DNA from: Truepera sp. bin119
GTDB taxonomy: Bacteria; Deinococcota; Deinococci; Deinococcales; Trueperaceae
DNA: 49,325 nucleotides
NCBI GenBank assembly: GCA_002239005.1
Contig: MPNL01000024.1
Coordinates: 1-49,325 of the forward strand
Direction of reading: 5' to 3'
How positions within the stretch are numbered: the first letter of the stretch is position 1; each line of letters begins with the position of its first letter. Of the stretch, positions 16,764 to 25,577 are shown in pieces. A program made the translations under genes and the position numbers. Under the pieces are notes generated by a model. That model worked only from the letters and a program-made list of their open reading frames with translations, made no database searches and was not told the origin of the DNA.

Positions 16764-17576
16764 CTAGTCTAGCACCCTCTCAACTCCATCGCTTATGAGA
16801 GCGATACTATTGATCCATCCTTCATATTCCGGGTATTGCGGCAATGTCACAAAGTACCAGAGGTCACCAGATACGCGGGTGGATCCCGAGACCTCGATCA
16901 TCGTTCCGATAGGCAACAAAACATGCTGGAGGTCCGCCACTGTTTCCGCCTGAAGTTTAGACATTAGAGGAACCCGATCTCTAAGGAGCCTATAGGCCTC
17001 ACCGGGTACCAGGTTGTCGTAAGCGACAAAGCGTGATCGCTTGGGGATTGGCTCTGCTGTCATCAGCGGGAACCGCATTTGAATCTCTCTCTTGGCTACA
17101 AGCTCTGTGTCCTCAAGCCTCTCCGCAAAGCTCTCATACTCCCGGGCTCCGTATCTCTCGCCGGTCTTATGTGCCCAGACGTAAGCCGTCACCTCTATGT
17201 CGCTGTCTACATCATCTATCTCGAAGGCAGTGTCGGCACTGGCTAAAGCCCACTTCTTCTGATGTGCCATTAGCTCGGCCTTCCACACCTCGGGGTCAAT
17301 GGATACCTGTCTCGACTCTCGCCACTGCCCTAGTGTTCCGTCCTCTCTAAAGTGGTACAGGCTGTAACTATCACTCTCCCCGACTCTCGTGTAGCTTCGT
17401 TCGACCTCCACTCTCACTTCGGCATTGTCTGGCAGATTCGACTCTATGTGCAAAGTGAGGTTGTTGTTTGCTGCGCCTGGCGTTCTAAGGTTGAACTCAA
17501 TCTCCTCAGCGGACGCTAAGGAGAATAGCAAGGCGAGCGCTATGGGCAGCCACAGGCGGAACATCATTCGATTCAT
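16764..17576 (-). CDS. Passenger gene, exported protein with SH3-like C-terminus
   Basis: 270 aa from the ATG at 17576, chosen for GGGAGG 7 nt upstream. The signal peptide is clear: MNRMMFRLWLPIALALLFSL then ASA, with likely cleavage before EEIEF. The mature protein has an N-terminal beta-rich domain (FNLRTPGAANNNLTLHIESN onward), a central charged region, and a C-terminal segment (about 195-262; VSGDLWYFVTLPQYPEYEGW) that looks like a bacterial SH3 fold, with WY and GWI positions. SH3-type domains often bind cell wall or peptides. Act location: outside the cytoplasmic membrane. Function unknown; an exported protein as transposon cargo is unusual. Confidence 0.75.
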   Translation of the reverse strand: MNRMMFRLWLPIALALLFSLASAEEIEFNLRTPGAANNNLTLHIESNLPDNAEVRVEVERSYTRVGESDSYSLYHFREDGTLGQWRESRQVSIDPEVWKAELMAHQKKWALASADTAFEIDDVDSDIEVTAYVWAHKTGERYGAREYESFAERLEDTELVAKREIQMRFPLMTAEPIPKRSRFVAYDNLVPGEAYRLLRDRVPLMSKLQAETVADLQHVLLPIGTMIEVSGSTRVSGDLWYFVTLPQYPEYEGWINSIALISDGVERVLD

Positions 17577-17670
17577 TCGACATCCTCCCGACCCTTGCAC
17601 TTTGCAAACTGACTTTGATACTCTGGCTCTACCATTGTTCTCCCCGTCTCTGGAGTCATGGTGCTAGATC

Positions 17671-17700
17671 TTGAGCGCTGGTGTAGTGACCAGCGCTCAA
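17671..17700. terminator. Hairpin downstream of the transposase gene
   Basis: TTGAGCGCTGGT and its exact complement (17671-17682, 17689-17700) form a 12-bp stem with a 6-nt loop, 14 bp beyond the transposase stop. It could limit read-through from transposase into cargo. No T-run follows. Confidence 0.6.
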
Positions 17701-17714
17701 CCCTTTATCTCAGC

Positions 17715-18674
17715 CTAGCATCCCCTAGGCAATCCATTCTTCCCGATCAGATCCTGATACGGTAGTGACTTCCCGCCAAGCCTGCTAGTGATAGCAGCCA
17801 TCTGGTCTATGGTGTCCAACTCTCTGACATTGTGACGCCCCGCAAACTCATTTACATAGCGCTGCAGGTGCTTGGCAGACAGCTTGTGGAAGGTCCCCTT
17901 GTGAGCCCTCTTGAGCATTGACCAGAAGCTTTCCGGGCCGTTTACGTGAGCCATCTCATCTACATACTCGCCTACCGAGTGCTTGACCGCCTGGTGGTTG
18001 GGGAGCCCCTCATACGCCCGGTGCTCATCCGTGTACACCATGGCCTCTTCACTGGCATGTTCTCGGACAAAGCCCTGTAGAGTCTGGGCGTCTGTACTCG
18101 GCACAACTTGAGCCTTGACCTGGTTGGTAGCCCTATCCTTGGCCCCCACAACGGCGGTTTTGCCTACGGTGCCCCTGCCAGCCCTGAGCTTTTTCGAGGA
18201 GTGCTTGTTCTTCTCCCGGCCGCCCATGTAGGTCTCATCGACCTCTACCGGGCCGGCCATGAGGCTTGGGCCCTCGGCTGCGAAGGCTTCGCGGATCCGC
18301 TGCTGCATGTACCAAGCGCTCTTCTGGGTGATGCCCAAGTCGCGGTGTAACTTCATGCTGCTAACCCCTTTAAGCGAGGTCGGGTCCAGGTAGATGGCGT
18401 ATACCCACTTGAGTAGGGGGAGGGGGGAGCCAGCCATCACGGTACCAGTCTTGACGCTGAAATACTTACGGCAGTCACGGCAGCGATAGGGCATCTTGAG
18501 GTGGCTGGCCTGGTGGGTATCGTCGCTACCGCAGCGGGGGCAGTAGCGCTTGCCATTGGGCCAGAGGATGTTCTCGAACCACTCTCTAGCTGCGTTCTCG
18601 TTTGGGAACATCCGGGCCAACTCTAAGAGGGTGATTCCCTTCCGGTAGTGTTTGCCGGGGGCTTTGTGAGCCAT
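17715..18674 (-). CDS. IS1595-family (ISXO2-like) transposase
   Basis: 319 aa. An N-terminal zinc ribbon reads CPRCG...CRDC (about 45-70), followed by the YFSVKTGT motif typical of the family. The DDE-type catalytic domain shows VEVDETYMGG (first Asp), VYTDEHRAY (second Asp) and HVNGPESFWSMLKR (the Asn and acidic residue of the IS1595 DD-N/E signature). Intact, with all motifs present and normal length, so probably active. Reads leftward from the right inverted repeat into the cargo operon. Catalyses transposition of the bounded element. Confidence 0.95.
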   Translation of the reverse strand: MAHKAPGKHYRKGITLLELARMFPNENAAREWFENILWPNGKRYCPRCGSDDTHQASHLKMPYRCRDCRKYFSVKTGTVMAGSPLPLLKWVYAIYLDPTSLKGVSSMKLHRDLGITQKSAWYMQQRIREAFAAEGPSLMAGPVEVDETYMGGREKNKHSSKKLRAGRGTVGKTAVVGAKDRATNQVKAQVVPSTDAQTLQGFVREHASEEAMVYTDEHRAYEGLPNHQAVKHSVGEYVDEMAHVNGPESFWSMLKRAHKGTFHKLSAKHLQRYVNEFAGRHNVRELDTIDQMAAITSRLGGKSLPYQDLIGKNGLPRGC

Positions 18675-18703
18675 AAACGCAGTTTAGCACGTCCTGCACG
18701 GAT

Positions 18704-18729
18704 CTGTCAACCCTAGTATATAATCCCCC
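18704..18729 (-). repeat. Right terminal inverted repeat
   Basis: Reverse complement of 14608-14633, with 24 of 26 bases matching and the first 20 perfect. It lies 30 bp upstream of the transposase start. Confidence 0.85.
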
Positions 18730-18960
18730 AAATTAGCGCCGGTAGGGGGGCATGAAGCCGGGCACCTCGAAGACGAGAATAAGGTGCGCTAATCAACAGG
18801 CTTGAGCCTAGGTATGGGTAACGGGTGACGACCGGAAGGGACGCTTCCCATAGAGTCCTCGGAATTCCCTCTTATGCTCATTCTGTATTGTATTTGTAAT
18901 TGTATATGCTGTTGTGCCGATACCGATAATCGCCGTCATATACGCATTTTACAATCTGTA

Positions 18961-19053
<93 letters not shown>

Positions 19054-19126
19054 CAACAGCCCGTTCCCGGGCGAACCAGGAGAGTATATCGTATCGAGTT
19101 CGCCCCTGGCCAGCGCTGCAGTGCCC

Positions 19127-19156
19127 TTGACTCTCCCCCCTAAAGCGACCTACACT
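19127..19156 (+). promoter_or_regulatory. Promoter of tRNA-Gln(CTG)
   Basis: TTGACT at 19127-19132 and TACACT at 19151-19156, with an 18-bp spacer. The tRNA begins 15 nt after the -10 box. Confidence 0.75.
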
Positions 19157-19170
19157 TGGCTTTGTTGCGC

Positions 19171-19244
19171 TGGCCCATCGTCTAATGGCAGGACAACCGG
19201 TTCTGGTCCGGTCGGTCGGGGTTCGAATCCCTGTGGGCCAGCCA
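19171..19244 (+). tRNA. tRNA-Gln (CTG)
   Basis: 74 nt including CCA. Acceptor TGGCCCA pairs with TGGGCCA. Anticodon CTG. Differs from the second copy at 19328 only at the first anticodon base. Confidence 0.97.
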
Positions 19245-19283
19245 TGCTCTTTAGCTCTCGTGCGCAAGGGGAGATCGGTTGTC

Positions 19284-19313
19284 TTGACAGCTCCCTAAGC
19301 CCCCCGATAGAAT
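19284..19313 (+). promoter_or_regulatory. Promoter of tRNA-Gln(TTG)
   Basis: Consensus TTGACA at 19284-19289 and TAGAAT at 19308-19313, spacer 18 bp, 14 nt before the tRNA. Confidence 0.8.
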
Positions 19314-19327
19314 CCCTCTGCTACCGG

Positions 19328-19401
19328 TGGCCCATCGTCTAATGGCAGGACAACCGGTTTTGGTCCGGTCGGTCGGGGTTCGAATCCCTGTGGGCCAGCC
19401 A
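19328..19401 (+). tRNA. tRNA-Gln (TTG)
   Basis: 74 nt including CCA, identical to the upstream tRNA-Gln except for anticodon TTG. A local duplication with its own promoter, giving both glutamine anticodons. Confidence 0.97.
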
Positions 19402-19534
19402 CAAGCCTCCTGCGGGCTTCTCCTGAAAGCCCTCGGTGCCACTCATACTCTCCAGTGGAGCCTCCTGCTCTAGGCGGTTCCCCCAGGCTTAGGGGGCGCC
19501 CGCTGGAGTTGCCGTAGGGGAGTTGCGAACGACG

Positions 19535-20374
19535 TTAGACCTCTTCATCGTAACGGTAGAAGCCGTGGCCACTCTTGCGTCCCAAACGGCCCGATTCGAC
19601 CAGCTTTCTTAGCGTTTGCGGTGCCCGGAAGCGTTCGCCGAGCGCCTCCGTCAGCGACTCTGCGATGAGGAGCAGCGTGTCGAGCCCGACATAGTCCGCC
19701 AATTCGAGCGGTCCCATCGGGTGATTGAGCCCGAGCCTTACGGCAGTGTCGATATCTTCGGGCGTGGCGACCCCCTCTTCGAGCATTCGCACTCCTTCTA
19801 GCAGGAGCGTCGCCACCGCCCGGGTTGCGACGAACCCTTGGCGGTCGGCGATCACTACCGAGGTCTTGCCGCAGCGGGCTGATACCTCTTCGGTAGTGGC
19901 GAGCGTCGCTTCAGAGGTCTGAACCGCACGGATGATTTCGATAAGGGCCATCCGCTCGGGGGGATTGAACCAGTGCATGCCGATCACCCTGTCGGGTCGG
20001 TCGGTCGCTGCGGCGATGGCGGTGACAGACAGTTGGCTGGTGTTGGTGGCCAACACTGCGTTATCCGGGGTTAGAGAGGCCGCCTTGGCAAAGATCTCCC
20101 GTTTCAAGTCGAGCCGCTCGGGTGCTGCCTCAATGACAAAGTCTGTCGCCTCGAGGGCGACCTCGAGGTCGCTCGTGGTGTCGAGGCGGGAGGCGACCTC
20201 ACCCTCCGCCACCCTCTTGGCAACCCTGGTAACGGCCCGCTCCAATGCGGCTGTCTCCGGGTCGAACAGGCGAACCGAATAGCCAGCCATTAAACATAGA
20301 GTGGCGATGCCCCCACCCATCGTCCCTGCTCCGATGACAGCGATCTGTTCGACTTCGACACTCCGTCTTCCCAT
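19535..20374 (-). CDS. 3-hydroxyacyl-CoA (3-hydroxybutyryl-CoA) dehydrogenase
   Basis: 279 aa. NAD-dependent oxidation of 3-hydroxyacyl-CoA in fatty-acid oxidation or butyryl-CoA metabolism. The N-terminal Rossmann motif is VIGAGTMGGGIA (about 13-24). The catalytic region contains GMHWFNPP, with the essential His, followed by the helical dimer domain with HPMGPLELADYVGLD. Length matches the PaaH/Hbd family (about 280-285 aa). The ATG at 20374 has a modest AGGGA upstream. No other fatty-acid-oxidation gene is adjacent. The exact chain length preference cannot be told from sequence. Confidence 0.93.
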   Translation of the reverse strand: MGRRSVEVEQIAVIGAGTMGGGIATLCLMAGYSVRLFDPETAALERAVTRVAKRVAEGEVASRLDTTSDLEVALEATDFVIEAAPERLDLKREIFAKAASLTPDNAVLATNTSQLSVTAIAAATDRPDRVIGMHWFNPPERMALIEIIRAVQTSEATLATTEEVSARCGKTSVVIADRQGFVATRAVATLLLEGVRMLEEGVATPEDIDTAVRLGLNHPMGPLELADYVGLDTLLLIAESLTEALGERFRAPQTLRKLVESGRLGRKSGHGFYRYDEEV

Positions 20375-20384
20375 CGTCCCTGAC

Positions 20385-20507
20385 CTACTGAGCGCCTTGA
20401 CCGTCGGCTACAAGGGGGGCGAGGGGGGCCAGCTCATTGCTGCTCCTGCCAAGCATCTTTCGCTGACCGCGGATGAGCAGAACGGTGACATACTCTCCTT
20501 GGCACAT
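20385..20507 (-). CDS. Possible 40-aa small protein upstream of the dehydrogenase
   Basis: A short frame starts at the ATG 20507 with GGGGGAG 6 nt upstream and ends 11 nt before the dehydrogenase start. It begins MCQGEYVTVLLIRGQRKMLG; an N-terminal Met-Cys followed by a beta-type segment recalls CooT nickel-binding proteins, but it is shorter and lacks their later pattern. It may be a real coupled cistron or chance. Confidence 0.3.
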   Translation of the reverse strand: MCQGEYVTVLLIRGQRKMLGRSSNELAPLAPLVADGQGAQ

Positions 20508-20615
20508 CGTGATCTCCCCCTGACCGCCCCCACCTGCCACATGTCGCGCGGGAGCGTGATGACCTTGGTCTCGGGTCCCGGTGCTGGGCCTTTATCTCGG
20601 TTTTGACTCCCCATC

Positions 20616-21386
20616 CTATGCCGAACCGGCCCTTTGAGGGGCGTAGAGGTCAAAGCGTATGGTTCGGCCCGAGATGGCTCCGCTCGGGTTCTGCCCCCCT
20701 AGGGCGGGCGCCCGCAGGGGTCGCTTGACCACGACCCGTCTCGTGGCCGTTGCTAGGGCGACCTCCAGCAGGCTGCTGGCGTCGGGATCGCCTCCGAGGA
20801 GGGTGCGGAGGCCACGGATGGCTCTATTCTTCAGAGCGCGCTTGCCTCTCTCTGGATACATCGGATCGAGATAGACGACATCCGGGCGGTGTGGGAGGCG
20901 GTACAGCTGCTCACGTGCGTCCCCTAAGTGCAGGGTCATCCTCGACGCGGCGGCGCGCAAGCTGCCGGTGGCGAGGGCACGTCTGATCCCGTCCTCGAGT
21001 AGGGCTGCCACGGGGGCTACACGCTCGATCAGGTGAACCTCGAATCCCCAACTGGCGAGGACAAAGGCATCCTGCCCCAGTCCGGCGGTGGCATCGGCGA
21101 TAAGCGCCGGCCGGAACGCTCTCCCACCGATGGCACGAATAAGCGCCTCCCGTGTCCCGGTACCGGGAGATCTGCGGCGCAACTCGCGAGCCCCGAAGTC
21201 TATGTAGAGGGGCTCCGCTGCGGAGTCGGGGGTGACCAGTTCGAGCCGCTCCTGGGTCAGGACCAGTTGGAAGGGCACATCGCCCTTCGGGGTAGGGTCC
21301 AGGGGAAGACGGTGGCGCCGAGCGATCTCAGAGGCGCGCTCAGCGAGCCCCTCGCCATCGGTGGTGACGGCCACTCTTAGCTCCAT
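20616..21386 (-). CDS. rsmJ: 16S rRNA (guanine1516-N2)-methyltransferase RsmJ
   Basis: 256 aa. SAM-dependent methylation of G1516 of 16S rRNA. The family signatures are present: LYIDFGARELRRR (about 80-92), the SAM-binding region IADATAGLGQDAFVLASWGF (about 115-134), LIERVAPVAALLEDG, the catalytic VVYLDPMYPERGKRAL and a C-terminal VVVKRPLRAPALGG. The ATG at 21386 has GAGGTGGGGG just upstream. Monocistronic-looking; 21387-21640 upstream holds no gene I recognise. RsmJ is best known from gammaproteobacteria, but homologues occur more widely. Confidence 0.9.
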   Translation of the reverse strand: MELRVAVTTDGEGLAERASEIARRHRLPLDPTPKGDVPFQLVLTQERLELVTPDSAAEPLYIDFGARELRRRSPGTGTREALIRAIGGRAFRPALIADATAGLGQDAFVLASWGFEVHLIERVAPVAALLEDGIRRALATGSLRAAASRMTLHLGDAREQLYRLPHRPDVVYLDPMYPERGKRALKNRAIRGLRTLLGGDPDASSLLEVALATATRRVVVKRPLRAPALGGQNPSGAISGRTIRFDLYAPQRAGSA

Positions 21387-21640
21387 CCCCCACCTCTACG
21401 GTCGGCGACCGCTCGCTCCGGGAGACGGGAGCTAGGACGCGATGACCGAGCCCACCGACTCAAGCCTCCCTGGCCGATGGGTCGGTGTCGGACTGCCTCG
21501 GTGACGCCCCCCCCGCTCTGGTCTACCTGGGGAGACCTAGGGTGCAAGCTGCCTCGCCTGCGAGATCGGGGTCCGGTCAGCAGGCGGTGGGATCGGGGTC
21601 CCGGCCAGCGCGGGGATCACAGCTGTCAGCGTGCTAGGCC

Positions 21641-22498
21641 TCAGGCTCCCTGTTCGATCGGTCGCCCGACCATGTTTCCCCACTCGGTCCAGGATCCGTC
21701 GTAGTTGCGAACCCTGGGGTAACCGAGCAGGTATTTGAGCACGAACCAGGTGTGGCTCGAGCGCTCGGCGATGCGGCAATAGGCCACAATGTCCTTGTCG
21801 CCGGTGACTCCCTTGCTACCGTAGAGGGTTAAGAGATCGTCGGCCGACTTGAAGGTGCCGTCCTCATTCACCGCCTGAGCCCAGGGTATGCTCTGCGCTC
21901 CAGGTATATGGCCGCCGCGGAGGGCTCCCTCCTGCGGATACTCGGGCATGTGGAGCTTCTCTCCAGAGAACTCGGCGGGACTGCGCACATCTACTAGCGA
22001 GCCGGTTCCCTCCTTGACGCTGATGACATGCTTTAAGACATCTGTAGCGTAGGCACGGATCGACTCGTCACGGTACGGAACGGTGTAGCTTGTGGTCGGG
22101 GTGTCGGGGGGGTCCTGACTTAGCGGTTTGCCCTCCGCTACCCACTTCTGGCGACCGCCGTTCATGAGCCGGAGATCGTCGTGTCCGTTGTAGCGCAGGA
22201 ACCAGAGGGCGTAAGCCGCCCACCAGTTGGACTTGTCGCCGTAGAGGACTACGGTCGTGTCATTGCCGATCCCCTTGCTCACCATCAGTTCGCTAAAGGC
22301 CTGCGCGTCTACGAAGTCCCGGATGTCGCTGCGCTGCAACTCTGTGTGCCAGTCGAGTTTGACGGCACCGGGCACATGTCCCTGGTCATAGAGGAGGACA
22401 TCTTCATCCACCTCCACCACGCGTACGTTCGGATCTCCGCGGTGCTCGAGCACCCAATCCGTACTCACTAAGACTTCGGGGTGGGCGTAGTCGGCCAT
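21641..22498 (-). CDS. Sulfurtransferase (rhodanese, two-domain)
   Basis: 285 aa from the ATG at 22498 with AAGGAGG upstream; the frame opens 60 nt earlier without such a site. Transfers sulfane sulfur from thiosulfate or 3-mercaptopyruvate to cyanide or thiol acceptors. It has two rhodanese domains: an inactive N-terminal one ([14 protein letters not shown]) and a C-terminal active one with [22 protein letters not shown] and the catalytic loop CRIAERS (Cys near residue 239). The CRxxER loop is of the thiosulfate:cyanide type found in actinobacterial CysA-like proteins. Divergent from rpe. Confidence 0.93.
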   Translation of the reverse strand: MADYAHPEVLVSTDWVLEHRGDPNVRVVEVDEDVLLYDQGHVPGAVKLDWHTELQRSDIRDFVDAQAFSELMVSKGIGNDTTVVLYGDKSNWWAAYALWFLRYNGHDDLRLMNGGRQKWVAEGKPLSQDPPDTPTTSYTVPYRDESIRAYATDVLKHVISVKEGTGSLVDVRSPAEFSGEKLHMPEYPQEGALRGGHIPGAQSIPWAQAVNEDGTFKSADDLLTLYGSKGVTGDKDIVAYCRIAERSSHTWFVLKYLLGYPRVRNYDGSWTEWGNMVGRPIEQGA

Positions 22499-22676
22499 AG
22501 TGGCTACCTCCTTGGAAGCTCGGTAGAGGCTCGGCCTAAAGGGTACAAGAAAGATCAACTATCATCAAGGGGCTTCGCCACCTCGACGCTCCCGCTAAGC
22601 GCTGCCGAAGGTGCAGTACCGAGCTCCGGGTGCTTGCTGAGTCTCCCTAAGGCAGACCTGCCAGCCATCCTCAGGC

Positions 22677-22682
22677 TACACT
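22677..22682 (+). promoter_or_regulatory. -10 element of rpe, suggesting a leaderless transcript
   Basis: TACACT ends 7 nt before the rpe ATG at 22690, and no ribosome binding site is visible. The -35 is poor. Transcription would start at or next to the ATG. Confidence 0.45.
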
Positions 22683-22689
22683 TGCTGTC

Positions 22690-23355
22690 ATGGCCGTTGC
22701 GATCGCCCCCTCGATCCTCGCTGCGGACTTTGCGCGCCTGGGAGAGCAGATCCGAGAGGCTGAGGAGGCCGGTGCCGATCTCCTCCATGTAGATGTGATG
22801 GATGGGCGTTTCGTCCCCAATATCACTCTCGGGCCGCTGGTGGTGGAGGCCTGCCGCCGGAGCACGGCTCTCTCCCTCGACGTCCACCTCATGGTCGAGG
22901 ATCCCGGGCGCTACCTTGAGGCCTTCGCCGCGGCCGGTGCCGACGGCCTCACTGTGCACGCAGAGGCCACCCAGCACCTCCACAGCTCCTTGGCGTCGGT
23001 GCGTAGGGCCGGCCTCAGAGTGGGCCTTGCGGTCAACCCCCTGACCCCGTTGGAGGTCGTCTGTGAGGCGCTCCCGCTGCTCGATCTAGCCCTGGTAATG
23101 AGTGTCAATCCGGGATTCGGCGGGCAGACGTTCATACCTACCACCCTCGGGAGGTTGGAACGGGTTCGGACCTGGCGGGACCGGCTGAATCCCGACTGTA
23201 GGATCGAAGTCGATGGGGGGATCGTGCCAGCCAACGCGGCCGCTGTAGCCCGGGCCGGGGCCGACATCCTGGTCGCTGGCAGCGCCATTTTTGGTGGGGA
23301 AGGCTCGATTGCCGAGAATCTCGACAGCTTTCGGGACGAGCTCAGATCGACCTGA
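22690..23355 (+). CDS. rpe: Ribulose-phosphate 3-epimerase
   Basis: 221 aa. Interconverts ribulose-5-phosphate and xylulose-5-phosphate in the pentose phosphate pathway. TIM barrel with APSILAADFARLG (6-18), HVDVMDGRFVPNITLG (metal-binding His and Asp), DVHLMVEDP, VMSVNPGFGGQ (phosphate loop), EVDGGI and ILVAGSAIF. All catalytic residues are seen. Length normal. The only plus-strand housekeeping gene in this stretch; its 3' end overlaps that of accA by 14 nt in a convergent arrangement. Confidence 0.97.
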   Translation: MAVAIAPSILAADFARLGEQIREAEEAGADLLHVDVMDGRFVPNITLGPLVVEACRRSTALSLDVHLMVEDPGRYLEAFAAAGADGLTVHAEATQHLHSSLASVRRAGLRVGLAVNPLTPLEVVCEALPLLDLALVMSVNPGFGGQTFIPTTLGRLERVRTWRDRLNPDCRIEVDGGIVPANAAAVARAGADILVAGSAIFGGEGSIAENLDSFRDELRST

Positions 23356-24292
23356 CCTGGCCGAGTTTCCGGAAGCGGTTGCGCCGCTGCTCGAGGAGTT
23401 TGGAAGGTGTCAGGTAGGTGAGGGAGTCTATCTCCTCTGTCAGCGCCTCTCCGACCCTTCTCATAGCCTCTTCCGGGTCCTTGTGGGCTCCACCGACCGG
23501 CTCCTCCACTATCCGGTCCACTACCTCCAACTCAATCAGGTCGCGGGCGGTAAGTCGCAAGGACTCGGCAGCCTTGGGCGCTTCCGACGCGTCTCGCCAC
23601 AGGATGGCGGCACACGACTCGGGGCTGATCACGGAGTAGATCGCGTTCTCAAGGATGATGACCCGATTGGCGATGCCGATGGCCAGTGCCCCTCCCGATC
23701 CGCCTTCACCGACGATCACCGTCACGGCCGGCACCTCAAGCTGGCTCATGCGCTGGATGCTCTCTGCGATCACCCACGCCTGCCCCTGCTCTTCTGCAGC
23801 GATGCCAGGGTACGCCCCCGGGGTGTCGATCAGGGTGACGACCGGGAGGCGGAACTTGTCGGCCAGATCGAACATGCGCATCGCCTTCCGGTAGCCGCTC
23901 GGGTGTGACATGCCGAAGTTGCGGTAGATATTCTCTTTGGTATCCCGCCCCTTCTGTTGAGCTATCACCACCAGGTTGTGCCCCTCGAGGCTGGCTAGGC
24001 CGGTGACGACCGCAGGGTCGTCCCCGAGGGTGCGGTCCCCATGAAGCTCCTGAAAATCGCCGAACATAGTCTGCAGGTAGTCGAGCCCGGTGGGTCGCCC
24101 GGGTGCCCGGGCCACCTGCACTCGCTGCCACCGCGTGAGGTTGGAGAAGATTTCAGCCTTGAGCGTATCGAGGCGCCGCTCGAGCAGCTGAATCTCCTTA
24201 CTAAGATCAAGGTTCTGTTCAGCGGCGTAGCTTCTCATGTCCCGGATCTTGACCTCAAGATCCTCAATCGGCTTTTCAAACGGCAGCGGCAC
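23342..24292 (-). CDS. accA: Acetyl-CoA carboxylase carboxyltransferase subunit alpha
   Basis: 316 aa. With AccD it transfers the carboxyl group from carboxybiotin to acetyl-CoA, giving malonyl-CoA for fatty-acid synthesis. Family landmarks: N-terminal helical region ([20 protein letters not shown]), [51 protein letters not shown] and the oxyanion-forming [15 protein letters not shown]. Length normal. Its ATG at 24292 lies 17 nt inside accD, a tight translational coupling that keeps subunits balanced. Confidence 0.98.
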   Translation of the reverse strand: MPLPFEKPIEDLEVKIRDMRSYAAEQNLDLSKEIQLLERRLDTLKAEIFSNLTRWQRVQVARAPGRPTGLDYLQTMFGDFQELHGDRTLGDDPAVVTGLASLEGHNLVVIAQQKGRDTKENIYRNFGMSHPSGYRKAMRMFDLADKFRLPVVTLIDTPGAYPGIAAEEQGQAWVIAESIQRMSQLEVPAVTVIVGEGGSGGALAIGIANRVIILENAIYSVISPESCAAILWRDASEAPKAAESLRLTARDLIELEVVDRIVEEPVGGAHKDPEEAMRRVGEALTEEIDSLTYLTPSKLLEQRRNRFRKLGQVRSI

Positions 24293-25163
24293 GCACAGCC
24301 TCCGGGGAGGGCTCGGGCAGCCTGCTGCGGAGCAGGCGGATGTAAGTGGCCAGCCGGGGCTTGAGTTCGCGCCTCGCCACCACGTCGTCGAGCATCCCCT
24401 TCCTGAGCAGGAACTCCGACCGCTGGAAACCCTCGGGCAGATCCTGCTTGATCGTCTGCTGGATTACCCGGGGCCCGGCGAAACCGATCAGTGCTCGGGG
24501 TTCGGCCAGGATCAGATCGCCGAGGGTGGCGAAGCTGGCCGTAACACCCCCTGTCGTGGGGTCGGCGAGGACACTGATAAATGGGAGTCGTTTTGCGGCC
24601 AGGGTCTCGAGTGCCACGGTCGTCTTGGCCATCTGCATAAGGCTGAGTGCACCCTCCTGCATGCGGGCGCCGCCCGAGGCGGTGACGGCGATGAGTGAGC
24701 GACCACCCTCGGCCGCCCGCTCGGCGGTCCGAGCGATCTCCTCACCCACTACGGAGCCCATAGACCCCCCCAGGAAGAAGAAGTCCATCACGACGAGCGC
24801 CACCGGCTCAGCGTCCAACTCGGCCGCCCCGGTCATGATGGCGTCGGGTCGACTATACTTCTGCTGCACTCGGGCCATACGTTCGGGGTAAGGCTCTACA
24901 TCTACGAATTCGAGAGGATCCTCGGGCCCGATCTCACCTGACCACTGCTGGAAGCTGCCGTCGTCGGCTAGCAGGTCGATGCGAGCTTCCGCAGGCATGC
25001 GGTAGTGGTGGTCACACTCGGGGCAGACATAGAAGTTCGCGACCAGATCCTTCCGGTAGATCTGTGCACTGCAATCGTCGCACTTCATCCAGAGCCCTGC
25101 CGGGCTGTTGTCGTCATCTCCCCGCTTAGGCCGGTTCCTGCGAAAGAAGCGTTCAAGCGCCAA
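24276..25163 (-). CDS. accD: Acetyl-CoA carboxylase carboxyltransferase subunit beta
   Basis: 295 aa from a TTG at 25163; the alternative is a GTG at 25193. TTG is preferred because AGAGGGGG lies 7 nt upstream and the product would then begin (M)[10 protein letters not shown], as AccD proteins often do. An N-terminal zinc finger (CDDC...CPEC) is followed by the crotonase-fold domain with [36 protein letters not shown] and [12 protein letters not shown]. Partner of accA, overlapping it by 17 nt. A -10 TAGAAT at 25214-25209 lies upstream. Both subunits are intact. Confidence 0.96.
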   Translation of the reverse strand: MALERFFRRNRPKRGDDDNSPAGLWMKCDDCSAQIYRKDLVANFYVCPECDHHYRMPAEARIDLLADDGSFQQWSGEIGPEDPLEFVDVEPYPERMARVQQKYSRPDAIMTGAAELDAEPVALVVMDFFFLGGSMGSVVGEEIARTAERAAEGGRSLIAVTASGGARMQEGALSLMQMAKTTVALETLAAKRLPFISVLADPTTGGVTASFATLGDLILAEPRALIGFAGPRVIQQTIKQDLPEGFQRSEFLLRKGMLDDVVARRELKPRLATYIRLLRSRLPEPSPEAVRAAAV

Positions 25164-25193
25164 GGGCTTGCCCCCTCTGCAAGGGTAGTTCAC

Positions 25194-25577
25194 GGTCCAG
25201 CACGCCTCATTCTAGCAGCACCTTGGAGGCTACCCCAAAACTGCCACGACGACCGGGAGGCTGCCTGGAGTCAGTCGGTATCGAATCGGTCGGTTAATAG
25301 CAGTGCCGGTAGGGCCGGGCAGAGAGCCCCTTCTCGCTTCGGTAGGCCCCCTCTGGGCCCTGCAGCCCCTCCTCTGACCCTTCCCGGGCCTGGGTAGAGC
25401 AGGATTGATTCAGCCGGTGTTAGCGAGTCGTGAGCCTGATTGGGAGGGGGCTATCCAGGGAAACCGGGTGCCAGCCTTCGAACCGCCCAAGAGCGACTCC
25501 GTTTCCCGGAACCCCCGGGGGGCCGAGCCAGCTTGGCGTACCCTATAGACTTGGCGACCAGATGGCGACAGCCCCAT
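25194..25577 (-). promoter_or_regulatory. Intergenic with likely accDA promoter
   Basis: No gene recognised. TTGGGG (25238-25233) and TAGAAT (25214-25209), 18 bp apart on the minus strand, are a plausible weak promoter for accD-accA. Nothing identified in the rest. Confidence 0.35.

Larger units (their letters stand above)
14608..18729. mobile_element. IS1595-family transposon with passenger genes
   Basis: A 4122-bp unit bounded by inverted repeats at 14608-14633 and 18704-18729. It contains an IS1595/ISXO2-type transposase 30 bp inside the right repeat and six passenger genes, all reading leftward, the last ending 8 bp from the left repeat. Some IS1595-family elements are known to carry passenger genes. 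I found no 8-bp target duplication at the visible tips. Weak inverted similarity seems to continue outward (GCCCCC at 14583 and its complement at 18745-18751), so the true ends may lie 20-25 bp further out. Confidence 0.75.

Noticed and set aside
20408..20653. 81-aa minus-strand frame between rsmJ and the dehydrogenase
   Set aside because: Low-complexity sequence overlapping the rsmJ 3' end; the 40-aa frame in the same gap has a better ribosome binding site.
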